A stretch of DNA of 64,000 nt from NCBI RefSeq assembly GCF_001642995.1, contig NZ_LOHS01000174.1, forward strand, positions 1-64,000, read 5' to 3'. The stretch comes from Streptomyces jeddahensis (GTDB lineage Bacteria; Actinomycetota; Actinomycetes; Streptomycetales; Streptomycetaceae). The position numbers and the translations under genes were made by a program. Position 1 is the first letter of the stretch; each line of letters opens with the position of its first letter. Shown piece by piece: positions 1-8,239 of the stretch. Under the pieces are notes generated by a model. It did not search any database, was not told where the DNA came from, and worked only from the letters and a program-made list of their open reading frames with translations.

Positions 1-1
1 C

Positions 2-45
2 CGCCTCGTCCTCAAACGCCGGACGGGCTGAATATTCAGCCCCGG
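2..45. repeat. Dispersed Streptomyces intergenic repeat
   Basis: The segment reads CGTCCTCAAACGCCGGACGG followed by the self-complementary GGGCTGAATATTCAGCCC at about 25-42. I recognise this combination as a very common intergenic element in Streptomyces chromosomes; its copy number was not checked. It lies outside any supported gene at the left edge of the window. Confidence 0.55.
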
Positions 46-51
46 ATGGGA

Positions 52-75
52 GAAGGCCCCGCCGGCGGGGCCTTC
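52..75. terminator. Hairpin terminator, GAAGGCCCC stem
   Basis: GAAGGCCCC (52-60) pairs perfectly with GGGGCCTTC (67-75) across a 6-nt loop. There is no U-run, which is usual in high-GC actinobacteria. It could end the leftward MFS gene (stop at 178) or a gene entering from the left. Confidence 0.55.
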
Positions 76-80
76 GGAGC

Positions 81-177
81 GGTTCGGCAGCGCCCCAAAG
101 GGGCGCGGGAACTGCGCGACCAGCCACGACGGCGCCGCAGCGTAACGACGGCCCATCGCGGCACTCCCAGCGGAGCG
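81..177 (-). repeat. Dispersed repeat, copy A (inverted relative to 2606-2728)
   Basis: Read on the minus strand, the element starts at CGCTCCGCTGGG, passes GCCGTCG and TGGCTGGTCGCGC, and ends at CCCCTTTGGGGCGCTGCCGAAC. The same order of blocks occurs on the plus strand at 2606-2728. The block TGGCTGGTCGCGCAGTTCCC is characteristic of a highly repeated Streptomyces intergenic sequence. It begins directly after the MFS stop codon. Confidence 0.65.
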
Positions 178-1803
178 TCAGATGTGGACTCCGCCCGCGC
201 CCGCCTCCGCGTTGGCGCCGCGCTTCGTGAGCACGGCGACCAGGGCCGCGATGACCGCGATGATGCCGGCGACCGTGAAGGCCAGGCCCATGCCGGTCAT
301 GAACGTGTCGTGGATGACTCCCGTGATCCTGCTGAGGATCTCGGGCGTCATGCCCTGCGCCTTGGCGATCTCCTCCGGCACGTAGCCGATGGCCGCGGCC
401 TTGTCGAGGCCGGGGGCCGGTGCGTCCGGCAGGCCGGCGCTCTTCCAGTTGTCCGCCAGCTCGGAGCTGACCTTGTTCGACATGACGGCGCCCAGCACCG
501 CCGTACCGAGGCTGCCGCCCACCTGCATCGCCGCCTGCTGCAGGCCGCCGGCGACGCCCGAGAGCTCCAGCGGCGCGTTGCCCACGATGACCTCGGTGGC
601 GCCCACCATGACCGGGGCGAGGCCGAGGCCCAGGAGGCCGAACCAGACGGACATCGGCAGGGTGCCGGTCTCGGTGGACATCGTGGTCATGCCGAACATC
701 GAGACGGCCGTCAAGGCCATGCCGCCGACCAGCGGCACGCGCGGGCCGAACTTGGTGATCAGCGCGCCCGCGAGCGGCGAGGAGACGATCATCATGGCCG
801 TCAGCGGCATCAGGTGCAGACCGCTGTCGACCGGGCTCATCCCGTGGACGTTCTGCAGGTAGAAGGTGACGAAGAACAGTCCGCCCATGAAGGCGAAGGC
901 CATCAGCACCATCAGCACCGTGCCCGCGGAGAGCGCCACGGACCGGAACATGCCCAGCGGAATGAGGGGTTCCTTGACCTTGGTCTCCCAGAGGGCGAAG
1001 AGCGCGAAACCGATCAGCGATCCGACGAGGAACGCCCACGTCTTGCCGCTGCCCCAGCCCCAGGAGTCACCGGCCTTGATGAGCCCCCAGATGAGGGCGA
1101 ACATGGCCGCCGACAGCAGGAGGATGCCGGGGATGTCGAAGGAGCGCGGCGCGTTCTCGGCGCGGTGGTCCTTGAGGATCCACAGGCCGACGGCGACCGC
1201 GAGGATGCCCACCGGCACGTTGATGAAGAACACCGACTGCCAGCTGACGTGCTCGACGAGCACACCGCCGAGGATCGGGCCGCCGGCCGTGGAGGCGCCG
1301 ATGACCATGCCCCAGATGCCGATCGCCATGTTGAGCTTCTCGGCCGGGAAGGTGGCCCGCAGCAGGCCGAGCGCGGCAGGCATGAGGAGCGCGCCGAAGA
1401 GGCCCTGCAGCACACGGAACGTGATGACGAGCGCGACGCTGCCGGAGACTCCGATGGCCCCGGAGGCGATGGCGAAGCCCGCGACGCCGATGAGGAAGGT
1501 CTGCCGGTGGCCGAAGCGGTCGCCGAGCTTGCCTGCCGTGATGAGTGCGACGGCCAGCGCGAGGAGGTAGCCGTTGGTGATCCACTGGACGTCGGCGAGC
1601 GAGGCGCCGAGGTCCTGCTGGATGGCCGGGTTGGCGATGGCCACGATGGTGCCGTCCAGGGCGACCATCATCACGCCGATCGCGACGGAGATGAGCGTCA
1701 GCCATGGGTGGCCGCGCAGCCCCTTGGCCGGAGCCGGTGCGGGCGCGACCGAGGGGGCCTCGTCCGCCGGACCGGTCTTGTCGATGGTGGTCTGACTAGT
1801 CAT
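178..1803 (-). CDS. MFS drug-efflux transporter, DHA2/EmrB-QacA type
   Basis: This 541-residue membrane protein is a probable proton-driven multidrug exporter of the 14-helix DHA2 family. After a Pro/Ala-rich cytoplasmic N-terminus (residues 1-32) the first helix carries LDGTIVAIANPAI (49-61), the usual DHA2 helix-1 motif. The loop after helix 2 holds motif A, GKLGDRFGHRQ (91-101). Further hydrophobic helices run to about residue 525 and the length matches the family. The start ATG (1803) sits 7 nt after a good -10 (TAATCT on the minus strand), so the mRNA is probably leaderless. The divergent TetR gene at 1917 and the dyad in the gap point to substrate-inducible repression. The substrate cannot be told from sequence. 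Confidence 0.9.
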   Translation of the reverse strand: MTSQTTIDKTGPADEAPSVAPAPAPAKGLRGHPWLTLISVAIGVMMVALDGTIVAIANPAIQQDLGASLADVQWITNGYLLALAVALITAGKLGDRFGHRQTFLIGVAGFAIASGAIGVSGSVALVITFRVLQGLFGALLMPAALGLLRATFPAEKLNMAIGIWGMVIGASTAGGPILGGVLVEHVSWQSVFFINVPVGILAVAVGLWILKDHRAENAPRSFDIPGILLLSAAMFALIWGLIKAGDSWGWGSGKTWAFLVGSLIGFALFALWETKVKEPLIPLGMFRSVALSAGTVLMVLMAFAFMGGLFFVTFYLQNVHGMSPVDSGLHLMPLTAMMIVSSPLAGALITKFGPRVPLVGGMALTAVSMFGMTTMSTETGTLPMSVWFGLLGLGLAPVMVGATEVIVGNAPLELSGVAGGLQQAAMQVGGSLGTAVLGAVMSNKVSSELADNWKSAGLPDAPAPGLDKAAAIGYVPEEIAKAQGMTPEILSRITGVIHDTFMTGMGLAFTVAGIIAVIAALVAVLTKRGANAEAGAGGVHI

Positions 1804-1810
1804 ACCGGCG

Positions 1811-1865
1811 AGATTATGACAGTTACTGACAGTTTACAAATCGTTTCACAAGTCGGTAACTGTCA
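1811..1865. promoter_or_regulatory. TetR operator and promoter of the MFS pump
   Basis: TGACAGTTAC (1817-1826) is followed directly by the near-copy TGACAGTTTAC (1827-1837). The exact reverse complement GTAACTGTCA lies at 1856-1865. On the minus strand a -35 TTGTAA and -10 TAATCT (1811-1816) with a 17-nt spacer overlap the first two half-sites, so a bound TetR dimer would occlude the pump promoter. The whole 113-bp gap between the two genes is otherwise featureless. Confidence 0.75.
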
Positions 1866-1916
1866 CGTTGCCCACCGGTATTCTGAGCTGCACATACGGG
1901 CGAAAAGGGGCCTTGA

Positions 1917-2600
1917 GTGAAGACGCGGCAACAGGCGGCGGACGTCGCGGAACGAGCGCGAACGACCGACACGGCAGCGCGGCCCGGACTGCGCGAACGC
2001 AAGAAGCAGCGCACACGCGACGCCCTCCTCCGCGCGGCGCTCGAACTCTTCACCACCAAGGGGTACGAGCAGACGACCGTGGACGAGATCGCGGACGCCG
2101 TCGACGTCTCGCAGCGCACGTTCTTCCGGTACTTCGCCAACAAGGAGGAGACCGCGTTCGCCGTCCAGGACATGGTGGAGTCCCGCTTCGTCGCAGCCGT
2201 GCGCGAAAGGCCCCCGCACGAGGCCCCCTTGGAGGCGATGCGCCGCGCCGTCCTCGACAGCTGGAACACGCTCGGCGAGGATGTCGCGGCCGTCGTCCCG
2301 GTCGAACTGCACATGCGTACGTTTCAGTTGATCGAGTCGACGCCCGTCCTCCTCGCCGCCCATCTGCGTCGCTCCGCGGAGCTGGAGGAGGAGCTGGCGC
2401 GCGTGATCGCCGAGCGCGAGGGCATGGACGTGGACTCCGACCCGCGACCCCGTGTCGCGGTGGCCGCCTTCAGCGGGGTGATGCGGATGACCGGGCGACT
2501 GTGGGGTGCCGGTGAGGACATCAGCATCGACTCCATCCGCAGGCTGACGGAGTCGTATCTCGACCAGATAGGACCGGCGTTGGCGGAGGACTGGGCCTGA
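1917..2600 (+). CDS. TetR-family repressor, divergent from the MFS pump
   Basis: A 227-residue regulator with an N-terminal TetR helix-turn-helix at about residues 33-80 (ALLRAALELFTTKGYEQTTV then VSQRTFFRYFANKEE). The C-terminal half is the variable ligand-binding and dimerisation domain. The GTG start (1917) follows an AAAAGGGG purine run; an upstream TTG at 1914 is in another frame. Its position back to back with the exporter and the palindromic TGACAGTTAC sites between them make it the likely autoregulated repressor of the pump, released by a pump substrate. The gene ends just before a dispersed repeat. Confidence 0.9.
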   Translation: MKTRQQAADVAERARTTDTAARPGLRERKKQRTRDALLRAALELFTTKGYEQTTVDEIADAVDVSQRTFFRYFANKEETAFAVQDMVESRFVAAVRERPPHEAPLEAMRRAVLDSWNTLGEDVAAVVPVELHMRTFQLIESTPVLLAAHLRRSAELEEELARVIAEREGMDVDSDPRPRVAVAAFSGVMRMTGRLWGAGEDISIDSIRRLTESYLDQIGPALAEDWA

Positions 2601-2605
2601 GCGGA

Positions 2606-2728
2606 GCGCTCCGCTGGGGGGCCGCGATGTGCCGTCGGTTCGCTGTGGCGCCGTTGTGGCTGGTCGCGCCCACGCGGCGGAGCCGCATATCGATACAGCC
2701 CCGCACCCCTTTGGGGCGCTGCCGAACC
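2606..2728 (+). repeat. Dispersed repeat, copy B (inverted partner of 81-177)
   Basis: Plus-strand copy of the element at 81-177, with the same ordered blocks CGCTCCGCTGG, GCCGCGATG, GGCTGGTCGCGC and CCCCTTTGGGGCGCTGCCGAACC. About 25 bp of extra sequence follows the GGTCGCGC block. It fills most of the 309-bp gap between the TetR gene and the hydrolase. The rest of that gap (2729-2909) holds the hydrolase promoter (TAGGGT at 2896-2901) and nothing else I can name. Confidence 0.65.
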
Positions 2729-2909
2729 GCAGCGACGTCGCCGACCCGCTAAGAGCGGCCGATTGTTACCTGTGAGGCGAAAGTTGCCTGCACGCTCTGT
2801 GATGGCCTCGTGCAAGGTGCGCCCGGTTTAGCCCAATTACCCCTCGCGAAACGTGATCTGCCTCACCCGTTGCATGGGTTGGCGTGCGGTTCTCCTAGGG
2901 TGTCCCGCA

Positions 2910-4124
2910 GTGACTTCTTTCGACTCGCCCCCGCAACTGAACGTGTGGCGCGCGCTGCTTGCGCTCGCCGTCGTTTTCGTCATGCTGGCCACGACCGGCT
3001 GGACGGCCGTGCGCCACCAGCGGGGCGCGTCGTCGCCGCTCGAGGCCGCCCGGTCCGCCTGGGCCCACGGCCACCTGGACGGGCGCCGGCTGCCCGGTCT
3101 CGACTCCTCGCCCCAGAGGATCGCCCGCTTCTTCGCCTCGCTCAGCGCGCACCAGCGCACCGGCCTCGCCCAGCGCTATCCGCTCGCGGTGGGCAACATG
3201 AACGGCGCCCCGGTGAAGCTGCGCTACCGCGCCAACCGCATCGCCCTCGACCAGGCACGCAGTATCGAGAGCAGGCGCATGCACGACAGGAGGCTCTCGG
3301 CCACCGGTCAGCTTGACGCCGGCCGCAGGATGCACCGGCTGGAGTCGCTGATGCGGCCGGACCGCAAGATCCTCGCCTTCGACCCCCTGGGTACCGGACG
3401 CGTCGCCGAGGTCATCGGGGATCTCAACCGGGCCAAGCGCGTGTCGGTGGTGGTACCCGGGGTCGACACCAATCTGCTGACCTTCCAGCGGAGCGACGAC
3501 CGCGAGTACTCGGCCCCCGTCGGCATGGCCCGGGCCCTGTACCGCGCGGAGCACTCGGCCAGCCCCCGAAGCCGTACTGCCGTGATCGCCTGGGCCGACT
3601 ACACCGCGCCCGCCGGGCTCGGCATGGAGGCGGCCACGGCCATGCGGGCCGAGAGCGGCGCAGTGCGCCTCAACGCGCTGGTACGGGCGCTGCCGGGCCG
3701 CTCCACCGTCGCCCTGTACTGCCACAGCTACGGCTCCGTGGTGTGCGGCGTCGCGGCCCACGACCTGCCGGACCGGGTTACCGACATAGCCGTCGCGGGC
3801 AGTCCGGGCATGCGTGCGGAGAAGGCCTCGAAGCTCGGCACGGGCGCGCGGGTGTGGGCCATGCGGGACCGCGACGACTGGATCCAGGACGTGCCGTACA
3901 TGGAGGTCGGCGGGCTCGGTCACGGTGCCGATCCGGTCTCTCCGGCCTTCGGTGCGCGAGTCCTGTCCGCGGAGGACGCGACGGGCCACGCGGGCTACTT
4001 CGAGCCGGGCACGGACAGCCTCGCCAACCTCGCCGACATCGGCATCGGCGCGTACGGCGCGGTGCGGTGCGCGCACGAGGATGACGCGTGCCGGAGCGGT
4101 GTCTCCGGCAGGACGACGACCTGA
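2910..4124 (+). CDS. Alpha/beta hydrolase, DUF1023 type, membrane-anchored
   Basis: A 404-residue protein with an N-terminal hydrophobic segment (about residues 14-30, ALLALAVVFVMLATTGW) that should anchor or export it. The C-terminal half is a DUF1023 alpha/beta-hydrolase domain. The nucleophile elbow is CHSYGS with Ser273, a variant of GHSYG; IAVAGSPG and a late GHAGYF (candidate catalytic His) follow. DUF1023 proteins are actinobacterial hydrolases of unknown natural substrate. I prefer GTG 2910 to upstream ATGs because TAGGGT (2896-2901) lies 8 nt before it, a leaderless arrangement. The gene stands alone between a repeat and a DUF4429 gene. Confidence 0.8.
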   Translation: MTSFDSPPQLNVWRALLALAVVFVMLATTGWTAVRHQRGASSPLEAARSAWAHGHLDGRRLPGLDSSPQRIARFFASLSAHQRTGLAQRYPLAVGNMNGAPVKLRYRANRIALDQARSIESRRMHDRRLSATGQLDAGRRMHRLESLMRPDRKILAFDPLGTGRVAEVIGDLNRAKRVSVVVPGVDTNLLTFQRSDDREYSAPVGMARALYRAEHSASPRSRTAVIAWADYTAPAGLGMEAATAMRAESGAVRLNALVRALPGRSTVALYCHSYGSVVCGVAAHDLPDRVTDIAVAGSPGMRAEKASKLGTGARVWAMRDRDDWIQDVPYMEVGGLGHGADPVSPAFGARVLSAEDATGHAGYFEPGTDSLANLADIGIGAYGAVRCAHEDDACRSGVSGRTTT

Positions 4125-4199
4125 CGCGCGTAGAAATCGAAGGAACAACGGCCCGTCGCGGGAGGGACGCACGCGCGCGTGCCGCATACGATGAGCCGC

Positions 4200-5084
4200 A
4201 TGGGTGACGTACTGGCCGGATTTCATGCCGCCTGGGAGTTCGAGTCGGACTCCGTGCTCATCCGCTTCGAACGGGGGATCAGGACGCCGAAGCTGTTCCA
4301 GGCGCTCGGTGAGCGCCGCATCCCCCACGAGGCGGTCGCGGCGGTGACGCTGACTCCCGGGAAGCGCGGGACCGTCGTCCTGCACGCCGTGCCCAGACCC
4401 GGCGCCGACCCGCTCATGGAGGCGGCAGCGGGCCAGCTCAAGGAGAGCGGTGACCCCTACCGGCTGGTGCTGCCGGCCGAGCGCGAGACGCTCGCCGAGT
4501 ACTACGCGGACGAACTGCGGGCCGCGGTCGCCCGCGACGACGGCGAGCCCTCGGAGCGCTTCCTCGTGGCCGCGCCCGAGCCGCCGCTGCAGTTCAAGGC
4601 GTACGACGGGAAGGCGTCCTTCGACGGCGAGTCGGTGGCCTTCCGGTGGTTCTGGACGGGTGCTTCGTCGGCGAAGTGGAAGGCCGGCGACCAGAGGTTC
4701 CGGGTGACGGATCTCAGCGGCGTCGAATGGCGCTCCCCCGAGCTCTTCGAGGGTCATCTGCGGTTGCTGCACCGCGAGTCGTCCGTCGCGCGGCCCGCGC
4801 AGGCCGACCAGGATCCGGCGTCGGTCGTCTTCGGGCTCGGCTACGGCCCTGTGCACGAGTCGCTGCCCTTCGCCGCGTCGGTGCTGGCGGCGGTGCGGGC
4901 CTCCGGGGCGGCGGTGGACACCGGGGCGGCGGGGTCCCTGCCGGGCGCGGCGGTACGGGCTGCGCGGCCCGACCCGGCCGATATCGCGGACCGCATCCGC
5001 CACCTCGGCGAACTGCACAAAGCGGGTCTGGTGACGGACAAGGAGTTCACCGCGAAGAAGGCCGAGCTGCTGGCGGAGTTGTGA
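4200..5084 (+). CDS. DUF4429 protein with C-terminal SHOCT domain
   Basis: About 294 residues. The N-terminal part (GDVLAGFHAAWEFESDSVLI, then residues about 30-220) matches the DUF4429 layout of two successive beta-rich, PH-like modules. The last 35 residues (ADRIRHLGELHKAGLVTDKE and onward) are a SHOCT motif, a short helical oligomerisation module. Function is unknown; such proteins are common in Streptomyces. Three starts are possible (GTG 4179, ATG 4191, ATG 4200). I chose 4200 because TACGAT (4187-4192) sits exactly 7 nt upstream, the spacing seen at other leaderless genes here, although GGAGGGA at 4161-4167 could serve GTG 4179. Confidence 0.75.
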   Translation: MGDVLAGFHAAWEFESDSVLIRFERGIRTPKLFQALGERRIPHEAVAAVTLTPGKRGTVVLHAVPRPGADPLMEAAAGQLKESGDPYRLVLPAERETLAEYYADELRAAVARDDGEPSERFLVAAPEPPLQFKAYDGKASFDGESVAFRWFWTGASSAKWKAGDQRFRVTDLSGVEWRSPELFEGHLRLLHRESSVARPAQADQDPASVVFGLGYGPVHESLPFAASVLAAVRASGAAVDTGAAGSLPGAAVRAARPDPADIADRIRHLGELHKAGLVTDKEFTAKKAELLAEL

Positions 5085-5258
5085 GCGGCGGGAGCACGCT
5101 CCCAGGCTCCGCGCCGGGCCGCCGAAGTGGCCCGGCGCGGACGGATTCCCAGCCCGTCTTCCCGGCTCAGATTCCCAGCTCGGCTTCCCGGCCCGGCGCG
5201 GACGGATTCCCGGCTCGGCGTCCTGGCTCGGCTTCCCGGCCCGTCTTACCGGCCCGCG

Positions 5259-6269
5259 TTACTCCCGCCCCGCCGAGGTGAACGACATGTCGGCGTAGCG
5301 GTTCCCCGCGACCTTGGCGGCGATGGGCTCCAGAAGCGCGAGCTCGTCGTCGGTGAGGGTGATACGCGTGGCGGCGGCGTTCTCCTCGACCCGGGTGCGC
5401 TTGCGCGTGCCGGGAATCGGGGCGACGGGCAGTCCGTGGACCTGGGCCCGCTGCTGCACCCAGGCCAGCGCGATCTGGCCGAGCGAGGCACCGTGCGCGT
5501 CGGCGACGGCGCGCACCGGCTCCAGCAGGGCCGCGTTGGCCGCCGCGTTGCCGCCGGTGAAGCGGGGGTGCTGGCGGCGGAAGTCGTCGGCGCTGAGCTC
5601 CTTGGCGGCGTCGACGAACGAGCCGGTGAGGAAGCCCCGGCCGAGCGGCGAGTACGGCACGAGGGCCACGCCGAGCTCGGCGGCGGCCGGGACCACGTGG
5701 TCCTCGATGTCCCGGCTGAACAGCGACCACTCGGACTGGACGGCGGCGATCGGGTGCACGGCCTGGGCCGCGCGCAGCTCGGAGCCGGTGACCTCGCTGA
5801 GGCCGAGGTGCTTCACCTTGCCTGCGGCGACGAGTTCGGCCATGACGCCGACCGTCTCCTCGATCGGCACCTTCGGGTCGCGGCGGTGCATGTAGTAGAG
5901 GTCGATGACGTCGACGTCCAGACGCCGGAGGCTCGCGTCGACGGCCTCGCGGATGTAGGGCGGGTCGTTGCGGATGATCCGCTTCGTCGGGTCGTCCGGC
6001 GGGATGGACAGCGCGAACTTCGTCGCGATGACGATCTCGTCGCGATGGGCCTTGACGAAGGGGGACAGGAACTTCTCGTTCTCGCCCGCGCCATAGGCGT
6101 CGGCGGTGTCGTACAGCGTGACACCAAGCTCAAGCGCCCGCTCGAGCGTCGCCCGGGCCTCGTCGGCGTCCGTCGGGCCGTAGGCGAAGCTCATCCCCAT
6201 GCAGCCGAGGCCCTGAGCGCCCACCTCGGGCCCGCCCGTCCCCAGCTGCGTCGTCGGCATACCACTCAT
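5259..6269 (-). CDS. Aldo/keto reductase
   Basis: A 336-residue NADPH-dependent aldo/keto reductase. The catalytic tetrad is visible: Asp54, Tyr59 (LYDTADAYG), Lys84 (IATKFAL) and His128 (YYMHRRDP). It belongs to the YhdN/AKR13-like group of (beta/alpha)8 reductases that act on aldehydes and ketones. ATG 6269 follows the MerR stop by 5 nt with GGAGAGGG about 10 nt upstream, so the two genes form an operon. TTG 6278 and ATG 6260 are alternatives. Control by the MerR regulator would fit an inducible aldehyde- or quinone-detoxifying enzyme, but the substrate is not known. The 170 bp after the stop contain only degenerate GGATTCCCGGCTCGG-like repeats (about 5140-5240). Confidence 0.9.
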   Translation of the reverse strand: MSGMPTTQLGTGGPEVGAQGLGCMGMSFAYGPTDADEARATLERALELGVTLYDTADAYGAGENEKFLSPFVKAHRDEIVIATKFALSIPPDDPTKRIIRNDPPYIREAVDASLRRLDVDVIDLYYMHRRDPKVPIEETVGVMAELVAAGKVKHLGLSEVTGSELRAAQAVHPIAAVQSEWSLFSRDIEDHVVPAAAELGVALVPYSPLGRGFLTGSFVDAAKELSADDFRRQHPRFTGGNAAANAALLEPVRAVADAHGASLGQIALAWVQQRAQVHGLPVAPIPGTRKRTRVEENAAATRITLTDDELALLEPIAAKVAGNRYADMSFTSAGRE

Positions 6270-6274
6270 CAGGT

Positions 6275-6784
6275 TCAAACCCTCTCCGGCGCCGGCCTGG
6301 CGCCGCCGTAAAACTGGATCTTGTGGTCGAGCACGGCCAGCGTGTCCTGGAGCTCGGCGATACGGGCCAGCACGTCCCTGCGGGTCGACTCGAGCAGCTC
6401 CTGCCGCTCGTGGAACGTGTGGTCGCCCTCGCGCACCAGCTCGGCGTAGCGGACCATGTCCGCGACCGGCATCCCGGTCAGCCGGAGCTTGCCGACGAAG
6501 GCGAGCCAGTCCAGATCGCGGTTGCTGTAGCGGCGCTGGCCGGTGTGCGAGCGGTCGATGTGGGGCATCAGCCCGATCCGCTCGTACCAGCGCAGGGTGT
6601 GCGCGGTCAGGCCGGTGAAGGCGACGACCTCGCTGATCGTGTAGCGGTCCTGGCCGTCCGGGCGCGGATGGGCCTGCGGTGCCGAGGCGCAGACGTCGGT
6701 CTTGGTCGCGGTCTCGGTCGCGGTCTCGGTTGGGCTTGTGGTCGTGGTCCGTACGGGTGTGGCTGTGGTTTCCATCACCGTCAT
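6275..6784 (-). CDS. MerR-family regulator of the aldo/keto reductase operon
   Basis: About 169 residues. A low-complexity Thr-rich N-terminus (residues 1-40) precedes the winged helix YTISEVVAFTGLTAHTLRWY (about 48-67), the RRYSNRDLDWL wing, and a coiled-coil dimerisation helix near the C-terminus. No Cys pair typical of metal sensors is present, so it belongs with the organic-effector MerR regulators. ATG 6784 is 7 nt after the -10 TAGCGT, suggesting a leaderless message; ATG 6775 is the alternative. It is transcribed ahead of the reductase and divergently from a GNAT gene. Confidence 0.85.
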   Translation of the reverse strand: MTVMETTATPVRTTTTSPTETATETATKTDVCASAPQAHPRPDGQDRYTISEVVAFTGLTAHTLRWYERIGLMPHIDRSHTGQRRYSNRDLDWLAFVGKLRLTGMPVADMVRYAELVREGDHTFHERQELLESTRRDVLARIAELQDTLAVLDHKIQFYGGARPAPERV

Positions 6785-6791
6785 GGCCTCC

Positions 6792-6822
6792 ACGCTATGG
6801 CCTTCGAGTGGACTCCAAGCAA
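6792..6822 (-). promoter_or_regulatory. MerR-type promoter with 19-bp spacer and dyad
   Basis: On the minus strand -35 TTGCTT (6817-6822) and -10 TAGCGT (6792-6797) are 19 bp apart, the over-long spacer typical of MerR-activated promoters. Within it lies CTTCGAGT-GG-ACTCCAAG (6802-6819), a dyad matching at 7 of 8 positions. This fits autoregulated activation of the merR-AKR operon. Confidence 0.7.
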
Positions 6823-6889
6823 GCGGGAACCGGTCAAGCCGCGGGAAAATCGGGAGACGGCCCGGCCCTCGGTCACTACGGTGCCGATC

Positions 6890-7360
6890 ATGAGTCTTGT
6901 ACGCCGCGCCCGGCCCGAGGACGCCGAGGAGATACTGAGGCTGCGTCAGATCATGATCGACTCGACCTTCGCCCCCGGCGAGCCGACCGACTGGCATGCG
7001 GCATCGATCATCACGGTACGCGGCAGACTCGCCGACCCCGGCGGGGACTTCGCGGCTTTCGTCGTCGACCATCCGGACCGGCCCGGTGCGCTGGCGACGA
7101 TGGTGGCCGGGACGATGGAGTACCGGATCGGCCGCGCGGGCAATCCGCACGGCGCGGTGGGCCACGTCTTCAGCGTCGCCACGGACCCGGACCAGCGGCG
7201 GAAGGGATACGCACGCGCGTGCATGGGTGCCCTCCTCGACTGGTTCCGCGAGCGCGGGGCGGGCAGCGTGGACCTCAACGCCTCCAAAGAGGCGGAGCCG
7301 CTGTACGCCTCGCTCGGCTTCGTACGCAAGCCCGACCCCTCGATGCGGTTGATCTTGTAA
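6890..7360 (+). CDS. GNAT-family N-acetyltransferase
   Basis: A 156-residue single-domain GNAT enzyme. The acetyl-CoA pyrophosphate loop is DQRRKGYAR (101-109), preceded by the beta-4 strand HVFSVATDP and followed by the helix ACMGALLDWFRERG. The C-terminal LNASKEAEPLYASLGF is the usual motif B region. The acceptor is unknown. TACGGT (6877-6882) ends 7 nt before the ATG and there is no Shine-Dalgarno, so it is probably leaderless. It is divergent from the MerR gene and 19 nt from the following serine hydrolase, which has its own -10. Confidence 0.85.
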   Translation: MSLVRRARPEDAEEILRLRQIMIDSTFAPGEPTDWHAASIITVRGRLADPGGDFAAFVVDHPDRPGALATMVAGTMEYRIGRAGNPHGAVGHVFSVATDPDQRRKGYARACMGALLDWFRERGAGSVDLNASKEAEPLYASLGFVRKPDPSMRLIL

Positions 7361-7379
7361 GGCGCTTACGCTCGTACGC

Positions 7380-8189
7380 ATGCAGAGCCTGGCGTTGATC
7401 GAGAACTGGCCGGTCCCGAACGCGGCCGCGGCCGTCGTCCGCGCGGACGGGACGCTCCTGGGGGCACACGGCCCCACGGGCCACCGCTTCCCGCTCGCCT
7501 CGGTCACCAAGCCGCTCGCGGCGTACGCCGTGCTGGTCGCGTACGAAGAGGGCGCGATCGAGCTCGACGAACCGGCCTGGCCCGAGGGATCAACCGTCCG
7601 CCACCTGCTCGCCCACACGTCCGGGCTCGCCTTCGACGAGCACCGGGCGACGGCGGCGCCGGGGACGCGGCGGCTGTACTCGAACGCGGGGTTCGAGGTG
7701 CTCGGCGACCATGTCGCCAAGGCGACGGACATCCCGTTCGCCGAGTACGCCCGGCAGGCCGTCCTGGAACCGCTCGGCATGACCTCCACGACGCTCGACG
7801 GCTCGCCCGCCAAGGACGGCGTCTCGACGGTCGACGACCTCGTCCGGTTCGCGGCCGAGGTGCAGGCGCCGCGGTTGCTCGACCCGCGGACGGTCGCCGA
7901 GGCGATGACCGTGCAGTATCCGGGGACGAAGGGCGTCCTGCCCGGGTACGGGCATCAGAACCCCAACGACTGGGGGCTCGGCTTCGAGATCCGGGACGGC
8001 AAGTCGCCGCACTGGACGGGGAGTTCTTCGTCAGCTCGGACGTTCGGGCACTTCGGGCAGTCCGGCACGTTCTTGTGGGTCGACCCCGTTGTGGGGGTCG
8101 CTTGCGTGGCCCTTACGGACCGGGCCTTCGGGCCCTGGGCCATTGAGGTGTGGCCCGCTTTTACGGATGCGGTGCTTGCCGAGGTCTGA
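7380..8189 (+). CDS. Serine hydrolase, beta-lactamase/class C fold
   Basis: A 269-residue penicillin-binding-like hydrolase. The SxxK motif is SVTK (Ser41, Lys44), HTSG lies at 79-82, the YxN motif is Tyr100-Ser-Asn102 and a late HFGQSG replaces the KTG box, as in esterase-like class C relatives. No signal peptide is seen, so it is probably a cytoplasmic esterase or amidase rather than a resistance beta-lactamase. It is shorter than typical family members. TACGCT (7367-7372) lies 7 nt before the ATG, suggesting leaderless initiation. The 143 bp after the stop contain a dispersed repeat. Confidence 0.85.
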   Translation: MQSLALIENWPVPNAAAAVVRADGTLLGAHGPTGHRFPLASVTKPLAAYAVLVAYEEGAIELDEPAWPEGSTVRHLLAHTSGLAFDEHRATAAPGTRRLYSNAGFEVLGDHVAKATDIPFAEYARQAVLEPLGMTSTTLDGSPAKDGVSTVDDLVRFAAEVQAPRLLDPRTVAEAMTVQYPGTKGVLPGYGHQNPNDWGLGFEIRDGKSPHWTGSSSSARTFGHFGQSGTFLWVDPVVGVACVALTDRAFGPWAIEVWPAFTDAVLAEV

Positions 8190-8239
8190 CAGCTGACGTT
8201 GCAAGGGCGTGCTCGGGGGTTTCAAGGGGTTGCCCGGCG

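Noticed and set aside
46..1920. 624-residue plus-strand ORF opposite the MFS gene
   Set aside because: Its composition (Arg/Asp/Gly/His-rich, no domain) is that of an antisense shadow in high-GC DNA; the minus strand encodes a clear transporter.
6275..7813. 512-residue ORF extending the MerR protein upstream
   Set aside because: The extra N-terminus is antisense to the GNAT and serine hydrolase genes; the promoter and starts at 6784/6775 define the real gene.
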